From Paraburkholderia sp. BL21I4N1 (GTDB taxonomy: Bacteria > Pseudomonadota > Gammaproteobacteria > Burkholderiales > Burkholderiaceae): a stretch of 64,000 bases of DNA. The stretch is from the NCBI RefSeq assembly GCF_002973525.1, contig NZ_PVEN01000001.1, positions 1,364,001 to 1,428,000 of the forward strand. Direction: 5' to 3'. The first letter of the stretch is position 1; every line of letters starts with the position of its first letter. Under the pieces are notes generated by a model. That model was not told the DNA's origin. It worked only from the letters and a program-made list of their open reading frames with translations, and did not search any database. Below are positions 39,279 to 47,255 of the stretch, in pieces. The position numbers and the translations under genes are program-made.

Positions 39279-39935
39279 ATGGCAAGTGGACGCGTCGAGG
39301 CCATCTTGTTCGACTTCGATCTCACGTTGGCCGACTCGTCCAGCGGAATCGTGGAATGTACACGATACGCATTATCGGCAATGGGATTCGCGGAAGTGGG
39401 GAGCGGGCAGATCTTTTCCGTGATTGGCCTGCCCTTACAGGCAATGTTCCAAACGTTGACGGGAAACGGCGAGGTGGAGCGCGCCGACGAATTCGCCCGT
39501 CTCTTTGTCGAGCGGGCCGATGAAGTCATGGTGGCATCGACCCGGATCTATCCCGACGTTCCCAATCTATTTGAACGGCTGCGCGCCGAGGGCATCGGTG
39601 TGGCGATCGTGTCGAGCAAGTTTCGCTACCGCATCGAGGCGATTCTGGATGTCGCGCGGCTGCGTCCGCTGGTGGACGTGATTGTCGGCGCGGAGGACGT
39701 GCAGCGTCACAAACCCTACCCCGACGCGCTAGTGCTGGCATTGACGCAATTGCGCGTGGCTGCTGCTTCAGCCGTATACGTGGGTGACCATCCTGTCGAT
39801 GCCGACGCGGCACGGGCGGCGGGCGTGAGCTTTATTGGCGTGTTGAGCGGCACGATGTCGGGAGAACGGTGGTCCGCGCGAGGCGAGCGGTGCGTCGCTG
39901 AAAATATCGGAGAGCTGGTCCAACTGGTGCGTTGA
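39279..39935 (+). CDS. HAD-family hydrolase, phosphoglycolate phosphatase-like
   Basis: The start at ATG 39279 follows AGGAGC; an in-frame upstream start at 39222 overlaps the preceding gene. The 218-residue protein has the HAD catalytic motif I FDFDLTLADSS, motif II Ser/Thr in VAIVSSK, a Lys in HKPYPDAL and motif III GDHPVDADAARAAG. It hydrolyses a small phosphate ester; the cap size suggests a PGP/beta-phosphoglucomutase relative. The physiological substrate is unknown. Confidence 0.86.
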   Translation: MASGRVEAILFDFDLTLADSSSGIVECTRYALSAMGFAEVGSGQIFSVIGLPLQAMFQTLTGNGEVERADEFARLFVERADEVMVASTRIYPDVPNLFERLRAEGIGVAIVSSKFRYRIEAILDVARLRPLVDVIVGAEDVQRHKPYPDALVLALTQLRVAAASAVYVGDHPVDADAARAAGVSFIGVLSGTMSGERWSARGERCVAENIGELVQLVR

Positions 39936-40017
39936 TATCGAGGCGCCGGGAGATTGGAGGAGGCCGAGGAAGGCCACGAGCGTTCTCTCCCGTGCCCGAC
40001 TCGCGCGGGCCATGCCC

Positions 40018-40785
40018 TCAGTTCAGCGCCTGTTCCTCGGGCCGCAACGTCAGGACTCGCACGCCGTTCTGGGTCACTGCTACGGTGTGCTCGAATTGCG
40101 CTGACAGTTGCCCGTCGCACGTGACCACCGTCCAGCCGTCTTCTTCGGTTCGAACGGAATGCCGCCCCTGGTTCAGCATCGGTTCGATGGTGAACACCAT
40201 GCCTTCCCGCAACAGCAAACCCGTTCGCGGCTTGCCCCAATGCAGCACCTGCGGTTCCTCGTGCATTTCACGCCCGATGCCATGCCCGCAATATTCCCTG
40301 ACGACCGAATAGCCGTTACGCCGCGCGTGACGTTCGATCGCATGCCCCACGTCGCCCAGTCTGGCGCCCGGACGAACCGCCTTGATGCCGTTCCACATGG
40401 CTTCGTAGGTGACTTGCACGAGCCGTTTGGCCGGTGGTGAAACCTCGCCCACAAGGTAGGTTTTGCTGGAGTCAGCGATATAGCCGTTCTTCTCTAGCGT
40501 GATGTCGAAATTAACGATATCTCCGCTTTGCAGTAACTCATGCGTGGCCGGAACGCCGTGGCAAACCACGTTGTTGCGCGAGGCGTTCAGCGCGTAGGCG
40601 TAGTCGTATTGCCCTTTGCTCGCAGGGCGTGCGTTCAGGTCGTTCACGATAAAGCTGTCGACAAGATCGTTGACCTGCATGGTCGACATGCCGATCAAAT
40701 TCAACCGGTCCAGATGGCCGAATACTTCCGCCAACAACTTGCCTGACTGCGCCATCAATGCGATTTCTTCCGGCCGTTTAGTCAT
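40018..40785 (-). CDS. map: Type I methionine aminopeptidase paralogue, coupled to a ParD-like gene
   Basis: The 255-residue protein has the metal ligands of MAP in order: Asp in NFDITLEKNGY and IADSSKTY, His in CGHGIGREMHEEP, Glu in FTIEPM and Glu in AQFEHTV. It removes N-terminal methionine from new proteins. Its start (ATG at 40785) overlaps the end of the ParD-like gene by 4 bp, so translation is coupled to an antitoxin-like protein. It is probably a second copy beside the housekeeping map located with rpsB, which lies outside the window. Confidence 0.9.
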   Translation of the reverse strand: MTKRPEEIALMAQSGKLLAEVFGHLDRLNLIGMSTMQVNDLVDSFIVNDLNARPASKGQYDYAYALNASRNNVVCHGVPATHELLQSGDIVNFDITLEKNGYIADSSKTYLVGEVSPPAKRLVQVTYEAMWNGIKAVRPGARLGDVGHAIERHARRNGYSVVREYCGHGIGREMHEEPQVLHWGKPRTGLLLREGMVFTIEPMLNQGRHSVRTEEDGWTVVTCDGQLSAQFEHTVAVTQNGVRVLTLRPEEQALN

Positions 40786-40997
40786 GCGGCGGCCATTCTG
40801 GCGGTGGGCTCCACGACACCCGCGGCGCGCAATTCACGAGCGACGATCTCGTTGAAACTTTGCGTCGGATTCATTTCGCATAGCATGCCAATCCTGATCC
40901 AGAAGGCCGCCTGCGCGTTGATCGACCGACACGACACCGTGCTGGCCTTGCGTATCTGATCGTGCAGATCGTCGTCGATGTTCACGATGCCCATCAC
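40782..40997 (-). CDS. ParD-like antitoxin family protein
   Basis: The 71-residue protein (tandem ATG at 40997/40994) resembles the ParD-like antitoxin family: GIVNIDDDLHDQIRKASTV, SRSINAQAAFWIRIGML and a C-terminal FNEIVARELRAAG. It is a ribbon-helix-helix-type DNA-binding protein. No RelE/ParE toxin gene follows; instead the methionine aminopeptidase gene does. The inverted repeat at 41003 lies immediately before its start, consistent with autorepression. Confidence 0.82.
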   Translation of the reverse strand: MMGIVNIDDDLHDQIRKASTVSCRSINAQAAFWIRIGMLCEMNPTQSFNEIVARELRAAGVVEPTARMAAA

Positions 40998-41002
40998 TCT
41001 TC

Positions 41003-41027
41003 TCCGTATATATGAAACGTATACGGA
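41003..41027. promoter_or_regulatory. Inverted repeat, likely autoregulatory operator of the ParD-like/map operon
   Basis: TCCGTATA-N9-TATACGGA gives two perfect 8-bp arms 6 bp upstream of the ParD-like start, inside an AT-rich promoter stretch. The CGTATACG core is itself palindromic. The remaining stretch to phcB at 41478 (about 450 bp) must hold the phc operon promoter but shows no clear motif. Confidence 0.65.
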
Positions 41028-41477
41028 TCATATATTCACGACGGGTCGTCGTGCAAGCGATCTTTACTGCCGGATCGGCAACTGTCGGCGGTCGAATTTC
41101 ATTGCGCGAGTGAGACGACAGTAATCTTTTTTATCAGTAGAATGCTGCAGACACAAAAGTCAGCGCTGTTCTGAAACGGGCCGTGAGGCCCACCAGGCTA
41201 ACGAGTCTCGTTGAACCGCGATGCCCTTTGTGCACGTGCAGTCGCGAGTTAACGCGGATAAGTCAAATGCATACTTTGTCTGGCCGATGCTGTTCGGGAG
41301 AAAGTGGTGTGCCGCTCAGAAAAAACGGGCTGCCGTGGCGGCAACTGAAATACCGATGGCGACGCTTCGTCACGTGAACCGAGGAAACCATCGACGCTAA
41401 ACCAGGCGGCTTACCAGCCTGGGTATGGCACCAGATTTCAAACCAACTTCTCGTGGTACTTACCTGGCCGCCATACT

Positions 41478-42884
41478 GTGTATTCCAAAACGCAAATCGA
41501 TCCGGTAGTGAGCTTCCTCAACTCGCAGGGTGAGCAGGTGCGAGGCACGATCATCAATCTCCAGCGCAAGTCCCTGGTGATGGAGGTCTATAACCCGTAC
41601 TCGATTGTTCAGGTCAGTGAGGTGCTGAACGATCTGTCGGTCAAGATGGGGGTGGAACTCGCCTATTCGGGCAAGGCGGTCGTGATCAGTATGGTCAATA
41701 CCGGCCTGACCGCGATCGTCTCGGTCACGCTGATCGCCGAATGGCGGGAACTGAGTGGCGGCACGCTCGAAGCGCGCACCGTGGGGGAAGAAGCCCGCCG
41801 GTTCGTGCAGGGCTGGGCCGAGCGTTTCCAGATCCGTCCTGAGTATCAGATCGCGGTCAACCACATTCGCGCGTTTCTGTCGGACATGTCGCGCTGGGTC
41901 GAGCAGGCAGACCTGGCGGACACCATGCCGAAAGAAGGCAAAAGTCTGCGCGAGGACTTTTTCCTCGAACTGGCATCGCCGCTCATGGAGAAGACCAAGT
42001 CCTACTTCGACGCATTCGAAGGCGAGGCGCGCCTCGTCGACGAAGAACTGGCGCCGGCACATCGTGCCTTTGCCCAGGCCGCGCTACATCCTCTGCTGTT
42101 GCGTTCGCCCTTCGTATTCCGCACCTTCACGAAGCCGCTGGGCTATGCCGGCGACTACATGATGGTCAACCAGATGCTCGACGATCCTCGTCAGGGTCCG
42201 AGCACGTATTTCCAGATCGTCAACGCAGCCTTCCTGCAAACGGCCGTGGCACGCGCGCACCGCAATCGCGTCGAGTTACTGGTGAACTACCTGACCCGGC
42301 TTGCCAATGAAGCGCGCGTCGCGGGGCGGCCGTTCAAGGTGCTGAACGTGGGCTGCGGCCCGGCGCAGGAGATCCAGCGCTTCATTCATGAATACGACGA
42401 ACCGGAATGGCTGACGTTCGAACTGCTCGACTTCAGTCAGGAGACCCTCGACTGGACGCGCGAGCGCCTCGGTTCCATCGCGCAGAAAATGGGCAAGCGC
42501 ATGAGCATCAGCTTCACGCATGATTCGGTCCATCATCTGCTCAAGCGTCGGATGGATGCGGACGCGCCGGACGTCCGCGAGTTCGACGCGGTGTATTGCG
42601 CCGGCCTGTTCGACTATCTGTCGGACAAGGTCTGCGCGCGGCTGAATCAGCATTTCGCCAGCCGCACCCGGCGGGGCGGCCACCTGCTGGTCACGAACGT
42701 CCACGCCGACAACCCGGAGCGCTTCAGCATGGAGCACGTGCTGGAGTGGTACCTGATCTACCGCAACGAGGCACAGATGGCCGAAATCATGCCGGAAGAC
42801 TGCGGCGAGCCGCGTCTTTACACTGATGCAACCGGCGTGAATGTGTTTGCCGAGGTGATCGTCGGTCAGCAACAAGTGGCCTGA
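41478..42884 (+). CDS. phcB: PhcB-like SAM-dependent methyltransferase (3-hydroxy fatty-acid methyl ester signal synthase)
   Basis: The 468-residue protein has an N-terminal beta-rich PilZ-like domain (about 10-100, RGTIINLQRKSLVMEVYNPY), a helical middle and a C-terminal SAM-binding Rossmann domain with LNVGCGPAQEIQRFI and LLDFSQETLDWT. It matches PhcB of Ralstonia, which makes 3-hydroxypalmitic or 3-hydroxymyristic acid methyl ester. It leads the operon, and its stop is 1 bp before the kinase ATG. The start is GTG with a weak ribosome site. The acyl chain used here cannot be told. Confidence 0.85.
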   Translation: MYSKTQIDPVVSFLNSQGEQVRGTIINLQRKSLVMEVYNPYSIVQVSEVLNDLSVKMGVELAYSGKAVVISMVNTGLTAIVSVTLIAEWRELSGGTLEARTVGEEARRFVQGWAERFQIRPEYQIAVNHIRAFLSDMSRWVEQADLADTMPKEGKSLREDFFLELASPLMEKTKSYFDAFEGEARLVDEELAPAHRAFAQAALHPLLLRSPFVFRTFTKPLGYAGDYMMVNQMLDDPRQGPSTYFQIVNAAFLQTAVARAHRNRVELLVNYLTRLANEARVAGRPFKVLNVGCGPAQEIQRFIHEYDEPEWLTFELLDFSQETLDWTRERLGSIAQKMGKRMSISFTHDSVHHLLKRRMDADAPDVREFDAVYCAGLFDYLSDKVCARLNQHFASRTRRGGHLLVTNVHADNPERFSMEHVLEWYLIYRNEAQMAEIMPEDCGEPRLYTDATGVNVFAEVIVGQQQVA

Positions 42885-42885
42885 G

Positions 42886-44223
42886 ATGACAACGTCCTCG
42901 CTTGATCTGCAGTCGAACTATCGTGAAGAGTTGCGCGACTACCGCCTGCTGTGCAGCAAGGCCGGCGGTCTGACCGTGATCCTGCTGGTGCTGATGGGCG
43001 TGGCGCTGGACTATGTGGTGTACCCGGCGGAGCAGAAGTACTTTGCCATGGTTCGGGTGCTGACCAGCGTGGCGATCGGCGTGGCCTTGCTGTCGCTTTA
43101 TACGAAGTTGGGCCGGCGCCACGTGCAGGTGATCACCTTTTTCTGGCTGCTGCTGCCGCAGGCCATGATCTCCTGGATGATTTATTTCACGCAGGGCGAG
43201 GAGTCGCTGTTCTATGCCGGACTCAGCCTGACGATCTTCGCGGTGGGCATCCTGTTTCCGTCGGGCTATTGGCAGACGCTGGCATTCGGCCTGGCCACGG
43301 TCTGCCTCTATTACATTGCCTGCACCGCGCATCCGGGCGGCATAGTGAACCCGAGCAAGTTTCAGTTCCAGCTGATCCTGATCTTCTTCTGCGCGTTGGC
43401 CAGTTCCATTTACACCTACTTCAACGAGAAGGGCCGATTCCAGCTTTTCCGGCTTAAGGACGAAGTGGCGCACAAGAACGAGCAGCTCGCCCGCACCAAT
43501 GAAAGTCTGGCGAAGATCAAGGGCCAGTTGTTGCAGCAGGAGAAGATGGCGGCCATCGGTACGTTGTCCGCAGGATTGCTGCACGAAGTCAACAATCCGG
43601 TGAACTTTTGTCTGATGGCGATCGAAGTCGCCATGGAAGAACCGCAGGCCAAGGAGAGCCCGTCGCTGCAGGAATGTCTGACGGATGCCCGGCAGGGCAT
43701 GCACCGCATTCAGCACATCGTGTCGGACCTGAAGACCTTCGCCTACCGCAAGCCCGGCGCGGCGGCCGACGACGTGCCGTTCCTGTTCGAGAAGGCGCTC
43801 GATTCGTCGATCCGGCTGAGCGCGCATGAGTTGCGCGGCGTGACGATCACGCGCGAGCTGCCCCTCGACACCCTCGTGCTAGGCGACGAAGCCGCGGTGA
43901 TCGGTGTGCTGATCAATCTGTTCTCGAATGCCGCGCTGGCCATGCACAAGGCCGCCACGGTATCGCCGCAGGTGCATGTCGCGGCGCAATGGCAAGACGA
44001 GAGGCTGCATGTGAAGGTGCGCGACAACGGCCCGGGGATCGCCGCGGAGAATCTGGCGCGGGTGTTCGAACCATTCTTCACGACCCGTGACGTGGGCCAG
44101 GGCCTCGGCCTTGGCCTGTCCATCAGCTACGCGGTGGTGGAGCGGCACGGCGGCACATTGTTTGCGGAAAGCGAGTTAGGCAAATGGACGGCGTTCAACT
44201 TCGATCTGCCGCGTGCCGAGTGA
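42886..44223 (+). CDS. phcS: PhcS-like membrane sensor histidine kinase
   Basis: The 445-residue protein has six predicted membrane segments within residues 25-185, a coiled coil, then HisKA with phospho-His in LSAGLLHEVNNPVNF and HATPase motifs DNGPGIAAENLARVFEPFF and GLGLGLSIS. The HEVNNPVN box and six-helix sensor are typical of PhcS/LqsS, which detect methyl-ester or hydroxyketone signals. It is translationally coupled to phcB and should phosphorylate the downstream receivers. Confidence 0.86.
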   Translation: MTTSSLDLQSNYREELRDYRLLCSKAGGLTVILLVLMGVALDYVVYPAEQKYFAMVRVLTSVAIGVALLSLYTKLGRRHVQVITFFWLLLPQAMISWMIYFTQGEESLFYAGLSLTIFAVGILFPSGYWQTLAFGLATVCLYYIACTAHPGGIVNPSKFQFQLILIFFCALASSIYTYFNEKGRFQLFRLKDEVAHKNEQLARTNESLAKIKGQLLQQEKMAAIGTLSAGLLHEVNNPVNFCLMAIEVAMEEPQAKESPSLQECLTDARQGMHRIQHIVSDLKTFAYRKPGAAADDVPFLFEKALDSSIRLSAHELRGVTITRELPLDTLVLGDEAAVIGVLINLFSNAALAMHKAATVSPQVHVAAQWQDERLHVKVRDNGPGIAAENLARVFEPFFTTRDVGQGLGLGLSISYAVVERHGGTLFAESELGKWTAFNFDLPRAE

Positions 44224-44230
44224 TGTCGAT

Positions 44231-44635
44231 ATGAAAGAGACCCAGCAGGAACGGCAGATTGTCGTCTACGCCGATGACGAGGAGTTGGCTCGCAAGTACT
44301 TTGCGCGCGCGGCCGGCAGCGACTATGAGGTGCTGCTCGCCAGCGACGCGGACGAGGCCCTGTCGATCCTGAGTCGCGAAGGGGCACGAGTGGCGATCCT
44401 CGTGAGCGACTTTCGCATGCCGGGCCGGCACGGCGGCGATCTGCTTCGGCAGGTCTCGCAGGCGTATCCGCATATCGTGCGAATCCTTGTGACCGCGTAC
44501 GCGGACAAGGACGCGCTGCTGGAAGCGGACAATGCGGGCGAGGTGTTTCGAATTCTGGAGAAGCCGCTAGGCCTGAGCACGGTCCGCGAGATGCTGGCGG
44601 CGGCGACAGCGGCTTCGGCATTGCGCCCGAAGTGA
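44231..44635 (+). CDS. phcR: Receiver-domain response regulator: N-terminal part of a truncated PhcR
   Basis: The 134-residue protein is a single receiver: acidic pair in YADDEEL, phospho-Asp in VSDFRMPGRHGG, Thr in ILVTAYADKDAL and Lys in EKPLGL. In Ralstonia PhcR continues into a histidine kinase domain; here the frame stops just after the receiver, and a frameshifted relic of the kinase ATPase domain follows (44605-44829). ATG 44231 is preferred; GTG at 44213 overlaps the phcS end. It may still be a functional single-domain receiver. Confidence 0.8.
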   Translation: MKETQQERQIVVYADDEELARKYFARAAGSDYEVLLASDADEALSILSREGARVAILVSDFRMPGRHGGDLLRQVSQAYPHIVRILVTAYADKDALLEADNAGEVFRILEKPLGLSTVREMLAAATAASALRPK

Positions 44636-44829
44636 TGCCGCGCCCGCGGGTCGACCCCGTTATCTCGAACGCCGGCGTTAGCGGTATGGGCATCGGCATG
44701 ATTTTCTGCAATTGCGTTATGCAGTCCTTTGGCGGGAGTACCAGGATCGCATCCGCGTCCGGCGCCGGCACGACCGTGGCGCTGGCATTCAAAAATTTCA
44801 AGGATCGAATCCACAGGAGTTACCAATGA
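44605..44829 (+). pseudogene. Relic of the HATPase domain of PhcR, in a different frame
   Basis: Read in the frame starting 44605, the sequence gives DSGFGIAPEVMPRP, then GVSGMGIGMIFCNCVMQSFG, then SASGAGTTVALAF. These are the G1 (D-x-G-x-G-IAPEV) and G2 (GxGxG) boxes and final strand of a histidine kinase ATPase. The receiver (44231-44635) is in another frame, and the HisKA plus the N-box are gone, so an internal deletion with frame change best explains it. Its stop TGA at 44827 overlaps the phcQ ATG (ATGA), the coupling expected at the end of an intact phcR. Confidence 0.8.
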
Positions 44830-45836
44830 GCAATACGATTGCCAACCAGACACCGCCCCCGGCGATTCTGTTCGTTGATGACGAAGCCACCGCGGTCAAA
44901 TACTTCGAGCGCGCCATCGGCGCGATCGCGCCGGTCGTGACGGGCGCCTCCGTGGACGACGGCAAGGCCATGCTGGATGCCCACGCCGACAGCCTGGCCG
45001 TGCTGGTGTCCGACCAGCGCATGCCGGGCGAACACGGCAACGAACTGCTGCGCTATGCGCGTGAGCGTTATCCGCACATCGTCCGGATCCTGACCACGGC
45101 CTATTCGGAGCTGGACCAGACCGTCGAGGCCGTCAATCAGGGGCAGATACATCGCTATATCAAGAAGCCGTGGGACATCAGCGCGCTGCGCATGGAGATG
45201 AAGCAGGCGCTGGAGCTGGCGGGACTGCGCAAGGAGCGCGACCAACTCGTGCGCGAGAAGCTGAGCGTGCTGCAGACGCAGACGCTGGCCACCCGTATCG
45301 GTATCGTGCACACGCTGTGCGCCAGCCTGATCGGTCCGGGCCGCTTCCAGCCGATGGAAACCTACCTGGCGGGCACCGAACTGGCCGGTACGCGCAATGC
45401 AGAGCCGGACTGGCAACGTATGGATTACGCCGACGTGGTGCGTGCCGAAAGCGAATGCGGCGGCAGCTTCGGTCATGCGGTCAGTTTGCGGCTGGCGGAA
45501 CTGCGCACGCAGAACGCGGGGCGTAGCGCCGCCGACGCGTTGCAGGTCTTCACCGAGGTGCTCGGCGCCACGGTACGCGGCGGCGGCGACGCGCTGGTCT
45601 GGACCTCGCCGACCACATTGAGCGAGTTCCTCACGCGGCCGGTGGGTCAGGCTGTCTCGGCCGAGCACGCTGCCTGGCTCGCCTGCCTGCTATGGCTGGA
45701 AGAGGCCGGCGGCGCGCTGCAGTTTGTGCGCGAGGGTGACGCTATCGTTTGCCGGGTCGGCACGCGCAATGCGAGTTTTGCGGCCGACCGGTTGGCGGTC
45801 TGGATCGAGCGGTTTCTGGAGCCGACGTTCGCGTGA
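44826..45836 (+). CDS. phcQ: PhcQ-like response regulator
   Basis: The 336-residue protein has an N-terminal receiver (about 10-130; FVDDEATAVKYFERA, phospho-Asp in VSDQRMPGEHGN, Lys in KKPWD) and a C-terminal region of about 200 residues that lacks a recognisable output motif and resembles the kinase-like tail of PhcQ. In Ralstonia PhcQ mediates most PhcS-dependent control of the global regulator PhcA. It starts at ATGA inside the kinase relic and ends at GTGA shared with the next gene. Confidence 0.83.
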   Translation: MSNTIANQTPPPAILFVDDEATAVKYFERAIGAIAPVVTGASVDDGKAMLDAHADSLAVLVSDQRMPGEHGNELLRYARERYPHIVRILTTAYSELDQTVEAVNQGQIHRYIKKPWDISALRMEMKQALELAGLRKERDQLVREKLSVLQTQTLATRIGIVHTLCASLIGPGRFQPMETYLAGTELAGTRNAEPDWQRMDYADVVRAESECGGSFGHAVSLRLAELRTQNAGRSAADALQVFTEVLGATVRGGGDALVWTSPTTLSEFLTRPVGQAVSAEHAAWLACLLWLEEAGGALQFVREGDAIVCRVGTRNASFAADRLAVWIERFLEPTFA

Positions 45837-46291
45837 TCGGCCAACTCATCAAACGCGACGGCAAGCGATGGCTCTTCGCCGTGCTCGCAACCATGTCGTT
45901 CGCGACGGGCGCTCATGCGCAAAGCAGCGCCGCCGGTCCCATCGCGACAGTCGCGGGCGAACTGCAATTCGAGCGCAATGAGCGGGGTTTCGTCGCAATG
46001 CTCGACGCGAAACCTTTCGATCGTTTCGACGCGAACACGCTCGTCCATTTCGACGACACCGGCACCGCAAACGACACGATCACGCGCATGCTCGTGCAGA
46101 CCGAGGCCGGTCCGGTGCTGCTCGATTTTCGACGTCGCCCGCCGCTCGTGCAGCGCACGGGCCGGCGCATGACGGTCAAACGCGTGTTCTGGCAAGGCGA
46201 CGAAGTCGTCATGCAAGGATCGCAAGGCTGGTTCCGGTTCGTGGGCGGCGAGCTGACGAAGCTCCAGTCGTCGTCGACCACCTATCACTAA
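45833..46291 (+). CDS. Exported protein of unknown function at the end of the phc-type operon
   Basis: The 152-residue product starts at GTG 45833, overlapping the phcQ stop (GTGA), so it is translationally coupled. It has a Sec signal peptide (hydrophobic RWLFAVLATMSFATGAHAQ). The mature part is polar with beta-strand spacing (ATVAGELQFERNERGFVAML, RMTVKRVFWQGDEVVMQGS). I do not recognise a family. Its place as the fifth gene makes a periplasmic role in the signalling system conceivable but unproven. Confidence 0.72.
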   Translation: MIGQLIKRDGKRWLFAVLATMSFATGAHAQSSAAGPIATVAGELQFERNERGFVAMLDAKPFDRFDANTLVHFDDTGTANDTITRMLVQTEAGPVLLDFRRRPPLVQRTGRRMTVKRVFWQGDEVVMQGSQGWFRFVGGELTKLQSSSTTYH

Positions 46292-46330
46292 TCGTGCTGG
46301 CGTCACGCACTCCTTCGGTTCGCGTCGGAT

Positions 46331-47164
46331 TCATCCGTCCGTCGATCGGGTAAGCGCTTCCCACGCATCGAATTCCGCGCCAAGCGACGAGAGTTTGTCC
46401 CGGACCAGGCTGAGCGCATCGCTGCCCAGCAGAAGATGCGAAGGCGGCTCGTCGCTTTCGATCACGGACAACATAGCGCGTGCCGCTTTCACCGGATCCC
46501 CGAGCTGTTTGCCGCTTTTCTCTTCGCGTCCTTTTCTGATTGGGTCGAATAGCGCATCGTAGTCCGGGATCGAACGCGGTGTTCGAACCATCGAGCGACC
46601 GGCCCACGCCGTGCGAAAAGAACCTGGCGCTACCGCGGTCACGTGAATGCCGAACGGTTTGACCTCTTTGCCGAGCACTTCGGAGATGCCCTCCAGGGCG
46701 AACTTGCTGCCGCAGTAGTAGGCGATGCCCGGCATGGTGATAAAGCCGCCCATCGACGTGATATTGAGAATATGTCCGCGTCTGCGCTCACGCATGAATG
46801 GCAACACGCTCTTCATGACGGCGACGGCACCGAACACGTTCACGTCGAATTGGCGCCGCATGTCGGCTAGCGACGACTCTTCCATCACGCCCTCGTGCCC
46901 GTAACCGGCGTTATTCACCAGCACGTCCAGCGGGCCCACGTTTGCCTCGATTTCGCTGACGACCGCTTCGATGGCATCGAAGTCGGTCACGTCGAGCACG
47001 CGACCGAATGCGTTCGCGGGGTTGAGCGATTCGAAGCTCTGTTTCGCCTGCTCGCTTCGCACCGTACCGACGACTCGATAGCCTGCGGCAAGCGCTTCTT
47101 CGGCCAACGCGCGGCCGAAGCCGCTACTGACGCCGGTGATAAGCAGGGTTTTGTTCGATGACAT
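46331..47164 (-). CDS. Short-chain dehydrogenase/reductase
   Basis: The 277-residue protein is a classical SDR: NAD(P)-binding TGVSSGFGRALAEEA, NNAGYG, catalytic Ser in LNITSMGG and YxxxK in YYCGSK. It oxidises or reduces an unknown alcohol or ketone. It is divergent from the AraC gene at 47256, with 91 bp between starts, the standard layout for an AraC regulator and its target. CDS ends before the phc operon end, convergently. Confidence 0.9.
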   Translation of the reverse strand: MSSNKTLLITGVSSGFGRALAEEALAAGYRVVGTVRSEQAKQSFESLNPANAFGRVLDVTDFDAIEAVVSEIEANVGPLDVLVNNAGYGHEGVMEESSLADMRRQFDVNVFGAVAVMKSVLPFMRERRRGHILNITSMGGFITMPGIAYYCGSKFALEGISEVLGKEVKPFGIHVTAVAPGSFRTAWAGRSMVRTPRSIPDYDALFDPIRKGREEKSGKQLGDPVKAARAMLSVIESDEPPSHLLLGSDALSLVRDKLSSLGAEFDAWEALTRSTDG

Positions 47165-47255
47165 GGCAACACTCCTGAGCTGTTTGAGGGTTGCATGTTA
47201 TTCTGACTTCCATCAGTCAATCAGATCAGATTATCGATTTTTATTGCCTATTTCT

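Noticed and set aside
41183..41377. 64-codon frame between the ParD-like gene and phcB
   Set aside because: No ribosome site, no motif, and Arg/Cys-rich composition; more likely part of the phc leader/promoter region.
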